A DNA stretch of 8,598 nt from JALZBN01 sp035525375 (GTDB lineage Bacteria; Actinomycetota; Acidimicrobiia; Acidimicrobiales; AC-14), in assembly GCA_035525375.1 (NCBI GenBank), contig DATLEI010000091.1, forward strand, positions 1 to 8,598, read 5' to 3'. Numbering within the stretch: position 1 is the first letter of the stretch; each line of letters starts with the position of its first letter. The notes under the pieces are model-generated. The model saw only the letters and a list, made by a program, of their open reading frames with translations, searched no databases and had not been told where the DNA came from. Below are positions 1-5,681 of this stretch, piece after piece. The translations under genes were made by a program, and so were the position numbers.

Positions 1-1
1 C

Positions 2-29
2 TGAATCGGCCTGGGTTCACTGGAGGCTC
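2..29 (+). repeat. Left terminal inverted repeat of the IS3 element
   Basis: Bases 2-29 match the reverse complement of 1327-1354 at 24 of 28 positions. The first 16 outer bases (TGAATCGGCCTGGGTT) and the last 8 inner bases (GGAGGCTC) are identical; the four mismatches are consecutive at repeat positions 17-20. This marks the left end of the element one base inside the window. Confidence 0.92.
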
Positions 30-55
30 CATACCTTGGAAGTGGAGGATGGAGC

Positions 56-391
56 ATGGAATCGAAACACCCAGCACAGAAGCGGTACCCGCCTGAGCTC
101 AAGGAGCGGGCGGTGAGGATGGCCCAGGAGCTGATCGCCGACCAGGGTGGGCAGCAATTCGGGGTGGTGACCCGGGTGGCCCGCCAGCTCGGGATCGGCA
201 CCGAGTCGTTGAGGAACTGGCTGCGCCAGGCCGAGATCGACTCGGGCCGGCGACCGGGGACGACGACCGCCGAGGGAGAGCGCATCGCTGCCCTGGAGCG
301 GGAGAACCGGGAGCTGCGGCGGGCCAACGACATCCTCAAGGCCGCCTCAGTTTTCTTCGCGACCGAGCTCGACGGTCGACCGAAGAGGTAG
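56..391 (+). CDS. IS3-family transposase OrfA (helix-turn-helix subunit)
   Basis: A 111-residue protein of typical OrfA length. Residues about 8-60 form the HTH_Tnp_1-type DNA-binding region, with the recognition part around QLGIGTESLRNWLRQAEID. Residues about 72-95 (EGERIAALERENRELRRAN) form a heptad-patterned leucine zipper used for multimerisation in this family. The C-terminus KAASVFFATELD is the usual end just past the frameshift region. A GGAGG at 44-48 sits 7 bases before the ATG. It overlaps the open orfB frame, which lies in -1 relative to it, so a fused OrfAB transposase made by frameshifting near 350-358 is expected. OrfA alone probably binds the inverted repeats and regulates transposition. 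Confidence 0.93.
   Translation: MESKHPAQKRYPPELKERAVRMAQELIADQGGQQFGVVTRVARQLGIGTESLRNWLRQAEIDSGRRPGTTTAEGERIAALERENRELRRANDILKAASVFFATELDGRPKR
349..358 (+). promoter_or_regulatory. Candidate -1 programmed frameshift region of the IS3 element
   Basis: The run AGTTTTCTTC lies where OrfA (codons GTT TTC TTC) would have to slip by -1 into the orfB frame (TTT CTT CGC). After the slip the reading is LRDRARRSTEEVVAFIDAHR, which looks like the normal start of an IS3 OrfB domain. It is not a perfect X-XXY-YYZ heptamer; a single TTC codon can re-pair with TTT. The exact slip position is inference. Confidence 0.45.
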
Positions 392-462
392 TCGCATTCA
401 TCGACGCCCACCGGGCCAAGGAGTCCGGTGGGCTGCGATGGGGGGTCGAGCCGATCTGCACG

Positions 463-1311
463 GTGCTGGAGATCGCCCCTTCCACCTATTACGACGCCAA
501 GAGCCGCCAACCCTCGGCCCGGGCCACCCGTGACGCCGCCCTTGGCCCGGCGCTGAAGGCGCTGTGGACGAAGAACTACTCGGTGTATGGACGGCGCAAG
601 CTCACCAAGGCCGCCCGCCGCGCCGGCCATGACGTCGGCCGTGACCAGGTCGCCCGCCTCATGGCCGACCAGGGCATACGTGGCGCCAGCCGGGCCCGCA
701 AGCGCTTCACCACCCGCCGCGACCCCGCTGCGTTGCGGGCGCCGGATCTGGTGAAGCGTGACTTCACCGCCAGCCGGCCGGATCAGACCTGGGTCGCCGA
801 CTTCACCTACTGCTCGACGTGGTCGGGCATCGTCTACGTCGCCTTCGTCATCGATGTGTTCTCCCGCCGCATCGTCGGCTGGAAGGCGGCGCGCACCATG
901 GCCACGAGCCTGGTCCTCGACGCGTTGAACATGGCCGCCTGGACCCGGCGGGGAGTTGACCTCGACGGGCTGGTCTGTCACTCCGACGCCGGCAGCCAAT
1001 ACACCTCTATCGCCTACACCGATCGCCTCGACGAGATCGGAGCGGCACCCTCCATCGGAACCATCGGGGACAGCTTCGACAACGCCATGGCCGAATCGGT
1101 GATCGGCCTCTACAAGACCGAGCTGCATCGGAACCCGGCTGCCCTGGCCACCAACGGCGGTCCGTGGCGCGGTCTCGACGACCTCGAGATCGCCACCTGC
1201 GGATGGGTGGGCTGGTTCAACGAGGAGCGCCTTCACGGCGAGCTCGGCGACCTCACGCCAGCCGAGGTGGAGGCCGAGTACCGTCAGCGATCTCAGCCCA
1301 GCGCGGCATGA
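463..1311 (+). CDS. IS3-family transposase OrfB (DDE integrase core)
   Basis: Catalytic subunit that cuts and joins the element ends. From the GTG at 463 it is 282 residues. The frame is open upstream and encodes family-like sequence (FIDAHRAKESGGLRWGVEPI at about 394-453), so the real product is probably the OrfAB frameshift fusion and not a protein starting here. Residues about 28-85 are an HTH_21-like region (VYGRRKLTKAARRAG...). The rve integrase core follows: D113 in WVADFTY, D175 in CHSDAGSQYTS and E211 in NAMAESVIGLYK, with the D-35-E spacing typical of IS3. The C-terminal NEERLHGELGDLTPAE matches the family's usual end. No disruption is seen. Confidence 0.93.
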   Translation: MLEIAPSTYYDAKSRQPSARATRDAALGPALKALWTKNYSVYGRRKLTKAARRAGHDVGRDQVARLMADQGIRGASRARKRFTTRRDPAALRAPDLVKRDFTASRPDQTWVADFTYCSTWSGIVYVAFVIDVFSRRIVGWKAARTMATSLVLDALNMAAWTRRGVDLDGLVCHSDAGSQYTSIAYTDRLDEIGAAPSIGTIGDSFDNAMAESVIGLYKTELHRNPAALATNGGPWRGLDDLEIATCGWVGWFNEERLHGELGDLTPAEVEAEYRQRSQPSAA

Positions 1312-1326
1312 GAAAACCAACCGAAC

Positions 1327-1354
1327 GAGCCTCCGTCAAACCCAGGCCGATTCA
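1327..1354 (-). repeat. Right terminal inverted repeat of the IS3 element
   Basis: Partner of the repeat at 2-29, beginning 15 bases after the orfB stop codon. The outermost sequence CCCAGGCCGATTCA is the exact complement of the left end. It fixes the right boundary of the element at 1354. The next 65 bases (1355-1419), up to the stop codon of the neighbouring minus-strand gene, show nothing I can name. Confidence 0.92.
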
Positions 1355-1419
1355 TCAAGTCGGCTCGCGTCGTGCTGAGGCGCGGCGCTCACCCGGCGGT
1401 TGGGGACGGTCGACGCGAC

Positions 1420-2001
1420 CTACGCGACGATGGGTATTTCGTGCGGCCCTTGCGCCACCGAGCGAAGGATCGAGACGGTAGGGAGCGGCAGGACGTACGC
1501 GATGCCGTCGTTGCCGCCTGCTCCGAACACGACGATCCGCTCTTCGGAGCCGGCTGATTCGAGCGCCTCGTTCAACGAGGCCAGCGGCAGCAGGGTGCAG
1601 TCAGTCCACGGGTCCGCGGTCGCTGGCACCATGCCGCCGCCGGGCGCGTACCTGTAGAGGTCAATGAGTTTCCCGTTCACCTCGATCGTGTAACCCTTCG
1701 ATCCAAGTTCATGGGGACCCTCGATCGTGCCTACCTGGACCGGGATGCCTCGACGAGCCATCGCGGGCGCGATTTCACGAAGAAGCTGCTCGACCAGGCC
1801 TTCGGCGAGGTCTTCTCCATCTACGACCCAGCCCCGATTGCCCATCGCCTCGAGGGGATGACCGCCTGCAGCGACGAGGTCTCGAAGGCGGTCCCGCTCA
1901 CCCGTCACGTCCTGCCAGAAACCGACATCGTCGAGCGCGGTCGCGAGCGCGTGCCCTTGGAGCCCTTCCGCTTTGGTCTTTCGCCGACGAAACAGGACCA
2001 T
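1420..2001 (-). CDS. Hypothetical protein, 193 residues, family not recognised
   Basis: I do not recognise this protein. It starts at an ATG (2001-1999) with only a weak purine stretch (AAGAG) upstream. The N-terminus is basic (MVLFRRRKTKAEG); there follows a charged, probably helical half (DDVGFWQDVTGERDRLRDLV, AEGLVEQLLREIAPAMARRG). The second half looks like beta-strands (PVQVGTIEG, KGYTIEVNGKLIDLYRYAP, ERIVVFGAG, GIAYVLPLPTVSI). No signal peptide or membrane helix is evident and there are no obvious catalytic motifs. It is divergent from the CBASS-like operon across a 312-bp gap, and its 3' end lies 65 bp from the IS end. The reading frame is complete, so the IS did not truncate it. An accessory or regulatory role for the defence operon is possible but unsupported. 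The plus-strand frame at 1711-2028 over the same bases is judged its shadow. Confidence 0.7.
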   Translation of the reverse strand: MVLFRRRKTKAEGLQGHALATALDDVGFWQDVTGERDRLRDLVAAGGHPLEAMGNRGWVVDGEDLAEGLVEQLLREIAPAMARRGIPVQVGTIEGPHELGSKGYTIEVNGKLIDLYRYAPGGGMVPATADPWTDCTLLPLASLNEALESAGSEERIVVFGAGGNDGIAYVLPLPTVSILRSVAQGPHEIPIVA

Positions 2002-2105
2002 CGCTCTTGTCTAGACGATCAGGAGTAGCCCCACCCGGAGCCGGCGTTCTGGGACACTCGTCACAACCTGAAACTGAGTCCCCTGGGCGGCGGTATCGTC
2101 CAGCG

Positions 2106-2232
2106 ATGCCGCTCCGCCGGTTCGCCGTGTGGCGGTGGGTCTGCTCTCCGTTGCAGGTTGCTCGAGTTCCTCGGACGCGAGCATGCCGACCACGAGTCAC
2201 CCGCCGGACGCACCCGGACGGACGAAGGGTCT
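2106..2232 (+). pseudogene. Possible remnant of a lipoprotein gene (frameshifted signal peptide)
   Basis: From the ATG at 2106 the reading MPLRRFAV, followed by a shift of frame at the GTGTGG around 2127-2132, gives MPLRRFAVAVGLLSVAGC and then SSSSDASMPTTSHPPDAP. That is a textbook lipoprotein signal peptide: two arginines, a hydrophobic core, a lipobox (SVAGC) and a Ser-rich linker after the cysteine. The two frames would join if one TG of the GTGTG run were removed, as after a 2-base slippage duplication. Alternatively a short frame from the GTG at 2129 begins just before the lipobox. Downstream sequence soon runs into the CD-NTase start and loses this character, suggesting a cut-off 5' fragment. 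It could still be chance. Confidence 0.3.
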
Positions 2233-2277
2233 GGGTGCTGCAGCGTCACCCGGACACGAACGTGCGTTCGGTGGCTG

Positions 2278-2286
2278 TGGTATCCT
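2278..2286 (+). promoter_or_regulatory. Candidate extended -10 promoter for the CBASS-like operon
   Basis: TGG directly precedes TATCCT (2281-2286), fitting the extended -10 pattern TGN-TANNNT seen in actinobacterial sigma-A-type promoters. It lies 27 bases before the GTG start and would put transcription start near 2292-2294, just ahead of the ribosome binding site. No convincing -35 hexamer is visible at 17-18 bp spacing. The rest of 2002-2277 shows no RNA gene and no strong hairpin that I can see. This is pattern-based inference. Confidence 0.4.
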
Positions 2287-2300
2287 GAGGCGGATCGACG

Positions 2301-2305
2301 AGGAG
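2301..2305 (+). promoter_or_regulatory. Ribosome binding site that fixes the first CD-NTase start
   Basis: AGGAG lies 8 bases before the GTG at 2314. The same frame is open back to a TTG at 2158, but the upstream residues are Arg/Cys-rich and unlike a protein start, while from 2314 the sequence aligns with the N-terminus of the second cyclase. This site therefore decides for 2314. Confidence 0.75.
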
Positions 2306-2313
2306 ACCGGCGC

Positions 2314-3204
2314 GTGGCGACAGAGGAGCAGTTGACGGGCTGGACGGGCCAGTCCAGCGACACGGAGCAGGACAAGCAGGACCGCACCAATCGAATGATC
2401 ACCGATGCGGTGAATGCCCACCCCGCGTTCGAGGGCTGCTCGCTGTCCGTCTACCCGAAGGGTTCCTACGCCAACCAGACCAATGTGCGAGCCGACTCCG
2501 ACGTCGACATCGTCGTGCAGTGCCATGAGTGCCAGTACTGGGATGAGGCCGAGCCCGGTGCGCGCCACGACACCGCCGGGACCTACCAGGGCATCTGGAC
2601 TCCTGCGAAACTCCGATCCGAGCTGGTGGCTGCGTTGCAGGCGAAGTTCCCCGGGCAGGCCGACGCCTCCGGGTCGACGGCGATCGTCGTCCGATCGAGT
2701 AGAGCCCGTATCGATGCCGACGTGGTGCCGTCGTTCAACTACCGCTACTTCTTCGCATCGGGCTCCTACCGCGATGGGACCAAGGTCTTCAAGAACGGCG
2801 CCGGCTCGGTCGTGAACTGGCCCGCCCAACACCTGGCGATGGGGCAGGCCAAGAATGCGAGGACGAACGGGCGCTTCAAGCAGGCCGTCCGGATCTTGAA
2901 GCGCATCGAGAACCTGATGGTCCAAGCCGGGGCCCACCGCGAGGTCCCTTCGTACTTCATGGAGTGCCTCGGTTACAACGTGCCAGACAGCATCCTGCTG
3001 AGCTCGACGTGGACCGACACGATGAAGGGCGTCCTGTTCCACGTGTGGGACGGGACCGGCGGCGCGGAGCCGATCGAGGCCGCCGAGCGCTGGCTCGAGG
3101 TCAACGAGTGCAAGTGGCTGTTCAGCTCAGCGCAGAAGTGGACGCGGACCGACGGCCGCGACCTCGCCCAGGCAGCGTGGACGTACCTGGGGTTCGGCTC
3201 GTGA
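2314..3204 (+). CDS. CD-NTase (CBASS cyclic-nucleotide synthase), first copy
   Basis: A 296-residue cGAS/DncV-like nucleotidyltransferase, predicted to join NTPs into a cyclic di- or trinucleotide upon phage infection. The nucleotidyltransferase fold begins with a helical N-terminus (residues 1-40) and the GS motif KGSYANQTN (G50, S51). D63 and D65 follow in DSDVDIVV and bind metal. The third acidic residue is D136 in ARIDADVVPSF. The C-terminal half is helical, with RILKRIENLM and PSYFMECLGYNVPD as in oligonucleotide cyclases. All catalytic residues are present. The start is GTG with a good AGGAG. It overlaps the effector gene by four bases (GTGA), so translation is probably coupled. The clade and nucleotide product cannot be told by eye. 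It is a diverged paralogue of the 3878-4786 gene. Confidence 0.92.
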   Translation: MATEEQLTGWTGQSSDTEQDKQDRTNRMITDAVNAHPAFEGCSLSVYPKGSYANQTNVRADSDVDIVVQCHECQYWDEAEPGARHDTAGTYQGIWTPAKLRSELVAALQAKFPGQADASGSTAIVVRSSRARIDADVVPSFNYRYFFASGSYRDGTKVFKNGAGSVVNWPAQHLAMGQAKNARTNGRFKQAVRILKRIENLMVQAGAHREVPSYFMECLGYNVPDSILLSSTWTDTMKGVLFHVWDGTGGAEPIEAAERWLEVNECKWLFSSAQKWTRTDGRDLAQAAWTYLGFGS

Positions 3205-3881
3205 AGGGCCGGCTGCAGGTCCAAGCCGTGGTCTTCGTCACGGTCCTAGTGTTCGCCGTCGGGATGCTGGCGACCGGCGACAATCCGAACCCGGCATGGC
3301 TGAAGTTCTACTCGTACGCGGTCACCGCGGCCGTGGCCCTGGTGACCGCCTGGGATCGGTGGCTGTGGCGCCTGGTGATCTCGCAGAAGGTCGCCGCAGT
3401 GCCACGCAACCTGAACGGCACGTGGAAGGGGGTGCTGACGACCTTCTGGGTCGATCCGGAGACGGGTGTTGTCCCCCCACCGAAGCCAGCGTTCCTCGTG
3501 GTGCGCCAGACGGCGACGACGGTCTCGGCCACCATGATCACTGACCAGATGCGGTCCGTGTCCTCGCTTGCCAGCCTCTCCGGCGTCGACGGCCAGCGGT
3601 CTCTCGAGTACATGTACCTGAGCCGCCCCGACAGCCGGTACGAGATGCACAGCCGGATCCACCACGGGTCGACGTCCCTCGACGTCACCGGCATCCCGCC
3701 GGATCGCCTTCGCGGGCGCTACTGGACGAACCGGGACAGCCGCGGCGAGCTGGATTTCACCGAGCGGCGCGGGGGGTTCGCGGACACGTACGACACCGCT
3801 CTGCGGATGTTCGGCGACGCCGCCTCCTCGCAGGACCCTGCCGGTGACCCGCCTGGGACGGAAGGCGAGGGAGGACGCTGA
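3201..3881 (+). CDS. cap15: Cap15-like CBASS effector (two membrane helices plus beta-barrel)
   Basis: A 226-residue protein starting at the GTG that overlaps the preceding stop codon. Two hydrophobic segments, about residues 7-24 (VQAVVFVTVLVFAVGML) and 33-59 (WLKFYSYAVTAAVALVTAW...), form a hairpin. From residue 67 a soluble beta-rich domain begins with LNGTWKGVLTTFWVD and ends with LRGRYWTNRDSRGELDFTERR. This layout and these motifs match the S-2TMbeta/Cap15 family, in which the barrel binds a cyclic nucleotide and the protein oligomerises in the inner membrane and disrupts it (family knowledge). Residues about 205-226 are a Gly/Pro/Asp-rich, probably disordered tail. Position between two cyclases supports the assignment. 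The main alternative is another 2TM effector of the same superfamily, such as the OptE type of Panoptes systems. Confidence 0.85.
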   Translation: MKGRLQVQAVVFVTVLVFAVGMLATGDNPNPAWLKFYSYAVTAAVALVTAWDRWLWRLVISQKVAAVPRNLNGTWKGVLTTFWVDPETGVVPPPKPAFLVVRQTATTVSATMITDQMRSVSSLASLSGVDGQRSLEYMYLSRPDSRYEMHSRIHHGSTSLDVTGIPPDRLRGRYWTNRDSRGELDFTERRGGFADTYDTALRMFGDAASSQDPAGDPPGTEGEGGR

Positions 3882-4786
3882 GGGACTGGGAAGCCTGGCT
3901 CCGCAAGGCCGCTGCACGGCCGAGCGACCACGAGGACTCGAGGCGCGAGAAGACTGAGAAGGAGGTGAAGGCCGCCTTGGCGGCGAGCGACGCTCTGAAG
4001 GGGCGGCCCTACCGCGTCTACGTCAAGGGCTCGTACGCCAACAACACGAACGCGCGCCTCAACTACGACGTCGATGTCGCCGTCGAGTACCACGGGTACT
4101 TCTACTACGACCTCGTGTTTGAACTGGAGGGCCGACCGAAGTCCGACGTCGGCATCGTGTCCTCGGACGATCCGTACACGCGCGACGAGTTCAAGCGGGA
4201 CATCAAGGAGGCGCTCGTGGCCGCATTCGGGTCCGCGGCCGTTGAGACCGGCTCGATCGCGTACCGGGTCCGCAAGCAGAAGACGACGCTGCCTGCGGAC
4301 GTCGTCCCGTGCTGGGAGTACCGCAGGTACGACCGGATCATGACAGGCGTCCCGATCGTCCAGCAGGGATCGTGCGTATACCCGACCGGCAAGTCCAGGA
4401 AGGAGAACTACCCGCAGCAGCAGTACGACAACGGGGTCACGAAGAACGACGCCACCGGGCGCCGATACAAGCGGATGACGCGTTTGCTCAAGCGCCTCCA
4501 GACCAGGTTGATCGCTGCTGGCGTCGAGCTCGACTCGATCGCGTCTTACCACATGGAGTGCACCGTCTACAACGTCCCGGACGATCACTTCAATCACTCG
4601 ACGTACAAGGCCGACCTGCGGGCTGTCTTGGCGTTCATGTTCAACCAGACGCTCGCTGAGGGGAACTGGAACGACTGGGAGGAGGTCAACGGCCTCAAGT
4701 ACCTGTTCCGTGGCGGGGACGGACCGACGAGGGCGCAGGTCCACGCGTTCGCCAGCGCTGCGTGGGACGAGGTCGGCTTTGAGTGA
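3878..4786 (+). CDS. CD-NTase (CBASS cyclic-nucleotide synthase), second copy; probable CTG start
   Basis: Second cGAS/DncV-like nucleotidyltransferase, 302 residues if it starts at the CTG overlapping the effector stop codon (CTGA). The first conventional start, GTG at 3965, would remove 29 residues (including WEAWLRKAAARPSDHEDSRR) that align with the N-terminal helix of the first cyclase. No ATG, GTG or TTG occurs in frame between the upstream stop (3845-3847) and 3965. GAGGG at 3867-3871 suits the CTG. Numbered from CTG, the GS motif is G51/S52 in KGSYANNTN, the metal ligands are D64 and D66 in NYDVDVAV, and the third is D141 in PADVVPCW. The helical C-terminus carries RLLKRLQTRL and ASYHMECTVYNVPDD. 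The active site looks intact. It differs from copy one in a Tyr-rich insert after the active site (EYHGYFYYDLVF) and through the substrate-binding region, so it may make a different nucleotide (inference). Confidence 0.92.
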   Translation: MRDWEAWLRKAAARPSDHEDSRREKTEKEVKAALAASDALKGRPYRVYVKGSYANNTNARLNYDVDVAVEYHGYFYYDLVFELEGRPKSDVGIVSSDDPYTRDEFKRDIKEALVAAFGSAAVETGSIAYRVRKQKTTLPADVVPCWEYRRYDRIMTGVPIVQQGSCVYPTGKSRKENYPQQQYDNGVTKNDATGRRYKRMTRLLKRLQTRLIAAGVELDSIASYHMECTVYNVPDDHFNHSTYKADLRAVLAFMFNQTLAEGNWNDWEEVNGLKYLFRGGDGPTRAQVHAFASAAWDEVGFE

Positions 4787-4796
4787 CCGCCGCCGC

Positions 4797-4832
4797 CGAC
4801 GGGCCGGGGTCGTAGCGCTTACGTGCCCGTCG
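4797..4832. terminator. Candidate bidirectional hairpin terminator
   Basis: CGACGGGC (4797-4804) pairs perfectly with GCCCGTCG (4825-4832), and a small inner stem CGTA/TACG lies within the loop (4811-4823). It begins 10 bases after the second CD-NTase stop and lies 18 bases from the end of the convergent minus-strand gene, the right place to end both transcripts. There is no U-tract, which is common for terminators proposed in high-GC actinobacteria but lowers certainty. Confidence 0.5.
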
Positions 4833-4849
4833 TCCTGAGCTCGCCTGGC

Positions 4850-5152
4850 CTAGCGCTGGCGGCCGATCCCTTCGCGCTGCCGGGGCCCCTCGCAGGCAGG
4901 GCAGTACGCCTCCGACAGGCCGACGCCCTGCCAGTAGACTCCATCGAACAATTGCATGGCGGGCCGTGCCGGATCGCAAATCGCGCGGTCGTCGCCGGTC
5001 AGCAAGTGGACGGTACCGGCTGGCCGCTCGATGGTTTCGGTCTTCCCGTCGAGCGTCGGCGGAAGTGTCACTCGCTCGACTTTGGCTGATCCAACTCGCC
5101 ACGTATCGATCACGATGGCCCCGCGGTACGCACCGCTCCTCGGGTCGGCCAC
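4850..5152 (-). CDS. Small hypothetical protein with a CxxC motif
   Basis: Not recognised. From the GTG at 5152 it is 100 residues, with beta-strand-like stretches (GAIVIDTWRVG, KVERVTLPP, GTVHLLTGDD). Near the C-terminus three cysteines lie in AICDP and YCPACEG, suggesting a possible small zinc-binding end. The start is uncertain: no Shine-Dalgarno precedes 5152, and the same frame stays open a further 30 codons upstream, without a start codon, to the amber stop of the neighbouring small gene. It runs convergently to the CBASS-like operon, separated by the hairpin at 4797-4832. It may be a real gene of the mobile element, but it is too short to be sure. Confidence 0.5.
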   Translation of the reverse strand: MADPRSGAYRGAIVIDTWRVGSAKVERVTLPPTLDGKTETIERPAGTVHLLTGDDRAICDPARPAMQLFDGVYWQGVGLSEAYCPACEGPRQREGIGRQR

Positions 5153-5242
5153 CGCTACCGAGGTTTCGGGCGTGATCCGTTCACGGGGAGGGCCGGTGGC
5201 GCAGCCCGGGTTGCCTGCGGCCGATGGGATCCTGATCCGGCG

Positions 5243-5470
5243 CTACGTCTCGGTGCACCGTTGGAGCACTGCCAGTGCGTCCTCGAGGACCTGCCAGTCG
5301 GCTTCCACGCCTGGGCTCGCCGTGAACGCGTCGAAGGCTCCGAGCGCGGCGGCGAACTGCTTCCGGCACGGTTCGTACCCGCGATCCACGTAGTCGGCGA
5401 GCGTGCGTCGCAGCAGCGGCAGGTGATCGCGCTCCCGGAGCTTCACGTACTTGTCGAACGGCTCGCTCAT
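5243..5470 (-). CDS. Small hypothetical helical protein, 75 residues
   Basis: Not recognised. It starts with ATG (5470-5468); GAGGAG lies upstream but 12 bases away, longer than ideal. The product MSEPFDKYVKLRERDHLPLL... is charged and appears mostly alpha-helical (LRRTLADYVDRG, CRKQFAAALGAFDAF, DWQVLEDALAVLQ), with no signal peptide or membrane segment. The composition looks protein-like and not like a shadow frame. It probably belongs with the 4850-5152 gene as a minus-strand pair upstream of and divergent from the coupling-protein gene. The 211 bases between them (5471-5681) show no RNA gene or clear promoter. Confidence 0.55.
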   Translation of the reverse strand: MSEPFDKYVKLRERDHLPLLRRTLADYVDRGYEPCRKQFAAALGAFDAFTASPGVEADWQVLEDALAVLQRCTET

Positions 5471-5681
5471 GCGGCGAACCTACTCCTCGGGCGTTGTGGG
5501 CTGCGACGGGGCTGCGAGTCTCGAACAGCGACCTCGGCCCAGGCCCGGGCGGTCCCCCGGTGTCTCCGAAGTGCCTGGAGGACAAGGGCAAACGTTGCCT
5601 GCCGTGGCACCAGACGGCGATTCGCATGGCCAATCAGCCCGTGGGCGCGAGATTTTGTGCTCGCCGGCGGCCTAGTTGGTC

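Larger units (their letters stand above)
2..1354 (+). mobile_element. Complete IS3-family insertion sequence (about 1353 bp)
   Basis: The element is bounded by inverted repeats at 2-29 and 1327-1354 with the IS3-type TG...CA termini. It carries orfA and orfB in the order and -1 frame relation typical of the family. The D, D and E residues of the transposase are present and neither frame is broken, so it looks intact and possibly active. It resembles IS3 elements of the IS51-like type common in actinobacteria (family knowledge, no search run). Only one base of flanking DNA lies to the left, so the short target duplication that IS3 elements leave cannot be tested here. Confidence 0.9.

Noticed and set aside
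1711..2028. Plus-strand open frame of 105 codons overlapping the 193-residue minus-strand gene
   Set aside because: The minus-strand reading is longer and has more regular hydrophobic patterning. Both cannot easily be real, though this is the least certain strand choice in the window.
2158..2313. TTG start extending the first CD-NTase upstream by 52 codons
   Set aside because: The added residues are Arg/Cys-rich and unrelated to the second cyclase's N-terminus. GTG 2314 has an ideal AGGAG.
2197..3042. Minus-strand open frame (281 codons) opposite the first CD-NTase
   Set aside because: Same reason: antisense to conserved catalytic motifs, low-complexity composition and no family resemblance.
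3246..3917. Minus-strand open frame (223 codons) opposite the Cap15-like gene
   Set aside because: Arg/Pro/Val-rich shadow of a real membrane-protein gene that is joined to both neighbours by stop/start overlaps.
3719..4744. Long minus-strand open frame (341 codons) opposite the second CD-NTase
   Set aside because: It lies antisense to a well-supported nucleotidyltransferase. Its Val/Arg/Leu-rich composition is that of an antisense shadow in GC-rich DNA.
5510..5535. tRNA T-arm-like sequence (minus strand, TTCGAGAC) as a possible attachment site
   Set aside because: The flanking bases do not form a matching 5-bp T-stem, and no other cloverleaf arms are evident.
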